Assembly (NCBI GenBank): GCA_947498025.1
Contig: CANMJR010000024.1
Location: 1 to 43,067 of the forward strand
Length of the DNA stretch: 43,067 nucleotides
Reading direction: 5' to 3'
From: Helicobacteraceae bacterium
GTDB taxonomy: Bacteria; Campylobacterota; Campylobacteria; Campylobacterales; Sulfurimonadaceae
Shown here: positions 42,923-43,067 of the stretch, piece by piece
Layout: every line of letters starts with the position of its first letter
Position numbering within the stretch: position 1 is the stretch's first letter
Made by a program: the position numbers and the translations under genes
Notes under the pieces: generated by a model
Databases searched by the model: none
The model's input: the letters and a program-made list of their open reading frames with translations, nothing else
What the model was told of the DNA's origin: nothing

Positions 42923-43067
42923 ATGGAAGAAACTAATAATAATTTTCTCACTAACTTACCAAATGTAATTAGTGGGATAGATACCCTTTTCTACTTCTAT
43001 GAAACTAATGACGCCTATGATGATTTTTTCTTAGAGATATTAAACCAATTAGAAGAGAGCAAAGGAA
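42923..43067 (+). CDS. Partial gene at the right edge, possible replication initiation factor
   Basis: The frame starts at ATG 42923, with AAAGG seven bases upstream, and is open for 48 codons to the edge. The product begins MEETNNNFLTNLPNVISG and continues IDTLFYFYETNDAYDDFF. The I-D-T-(L/F)-Y-x-F-(C/Y)-E-(S/T)-N pattern reminds me of the N-terminus of the replication initiation factor family (filamentous-phage gpII/plasmid Rep type) found in Campylobacterota elements. This is from memory and only the first 48 residues are visible. The catalytic Tyr region is outside the window. Confidence 0.5.
   Translation, partial: MEETNNNFLTNLPNVISGIDTLFYFYETNDAYDDFFLEILNQLEESKG

Overview
The window is a chromosomal stretch of a Campylobacterota (epsilonproteobacterial) genome, most likely Sulfurimonas or a close relative. 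This rests on the AT-rich sequence, the tightly overlapping pdxA/pdxJ pair, an EF-P and Tgt of the type seen in that group, many c-di-GMP and PAS signalling proteins, and sulfur and thiol-redox genes. No rRNA, tRNA or CRISPR array was seen. Genus assignment is inference from family resemblance, not from a search.

Layout. 1-3142 is a very AT-rich accessory block, all minus strand: an ABC/AAA-type ATPase with an overlapping partner gene cut by the left edge (a candidate anti-phage pair), a remnant of a DUF1016/YhcG nuclease, and a Phd/RelE-type toxin-antitoxin module. 3264-4602 is an amino-acid permease broken by an out-of-frame deletion. 4792-7532 holds a CHX/Kef-type cation:proton antiporter fused to a KdpD-like histidine kinase, followed by a KdpE-like regulator. 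7574-10568 carries hrpB between truncated genes (NifX-like, ArsC-like), bounded by two copies of the 3' end of efp. 10539-14665 holds efp, a large unknown protein, a Uma2 nuclease and tgt. 14730-17092 is a periplasmic binding protein overlapping a membrane PAS-GGDEF cyclase. 17182-22810 is a housekeeping minus-strand run: pdxA, pdxJ, a PlsC-type acyltransferase, ppk2 and a DUF255 thioredoxin-domain protein.

23045-27116 is mixed and partly decayed: a 33-residue basic protein, a second toxin-antitoxin pair, an MddA-like membrane methyltransferase, then four consecutive minus-strand genes of which three have defective reading frames (a REC/degenerate-GGDEF protein without a usable start, a frameshifted gene, a tatA with an internal TGA). 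27328-30174 is a 948-residue PAS-GGDEF-EAL protein with a C-terminal CZB zinc-sensing domain. 30395-33559 is a divergent ArsR regulator plus a rhodanese-DsrE-DsbD operon with a 22-bp palindromic operator between them. 33603-36713 has a nitroreductase, an AEC transporter, YchJ, SlyD and a cupin. 36935-40177 is a zinc-ribbon/adenylate cyclase/AAA/TPR protein that appears to start at AUC. From 40260 to the right edge the sequence is again mobile: an IS4-family transposase fragment between 15-bp direct repeats, a Sel1-repeat protein, and what may be the start of a filamentous-phage-like element.

A dispersed repeat of about 100-150 bp, built around a 28-bp palindrome, occurs in four main copies plus partial ones (19646, 19834, 27179, 30200, 33592, 34287), always between genes. 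It flanks the 948-residue signalling gene and appears to supply the ribosome binding site of the AEC transporter.

The strongest candidates for something new are the antiporter-kinase fusion with its regulator, the left-edge ATPase pair, the dispersed repeat family, the hrpB segment bounded by duplicated efp ends, and the non-AUG start of the large cyclase.
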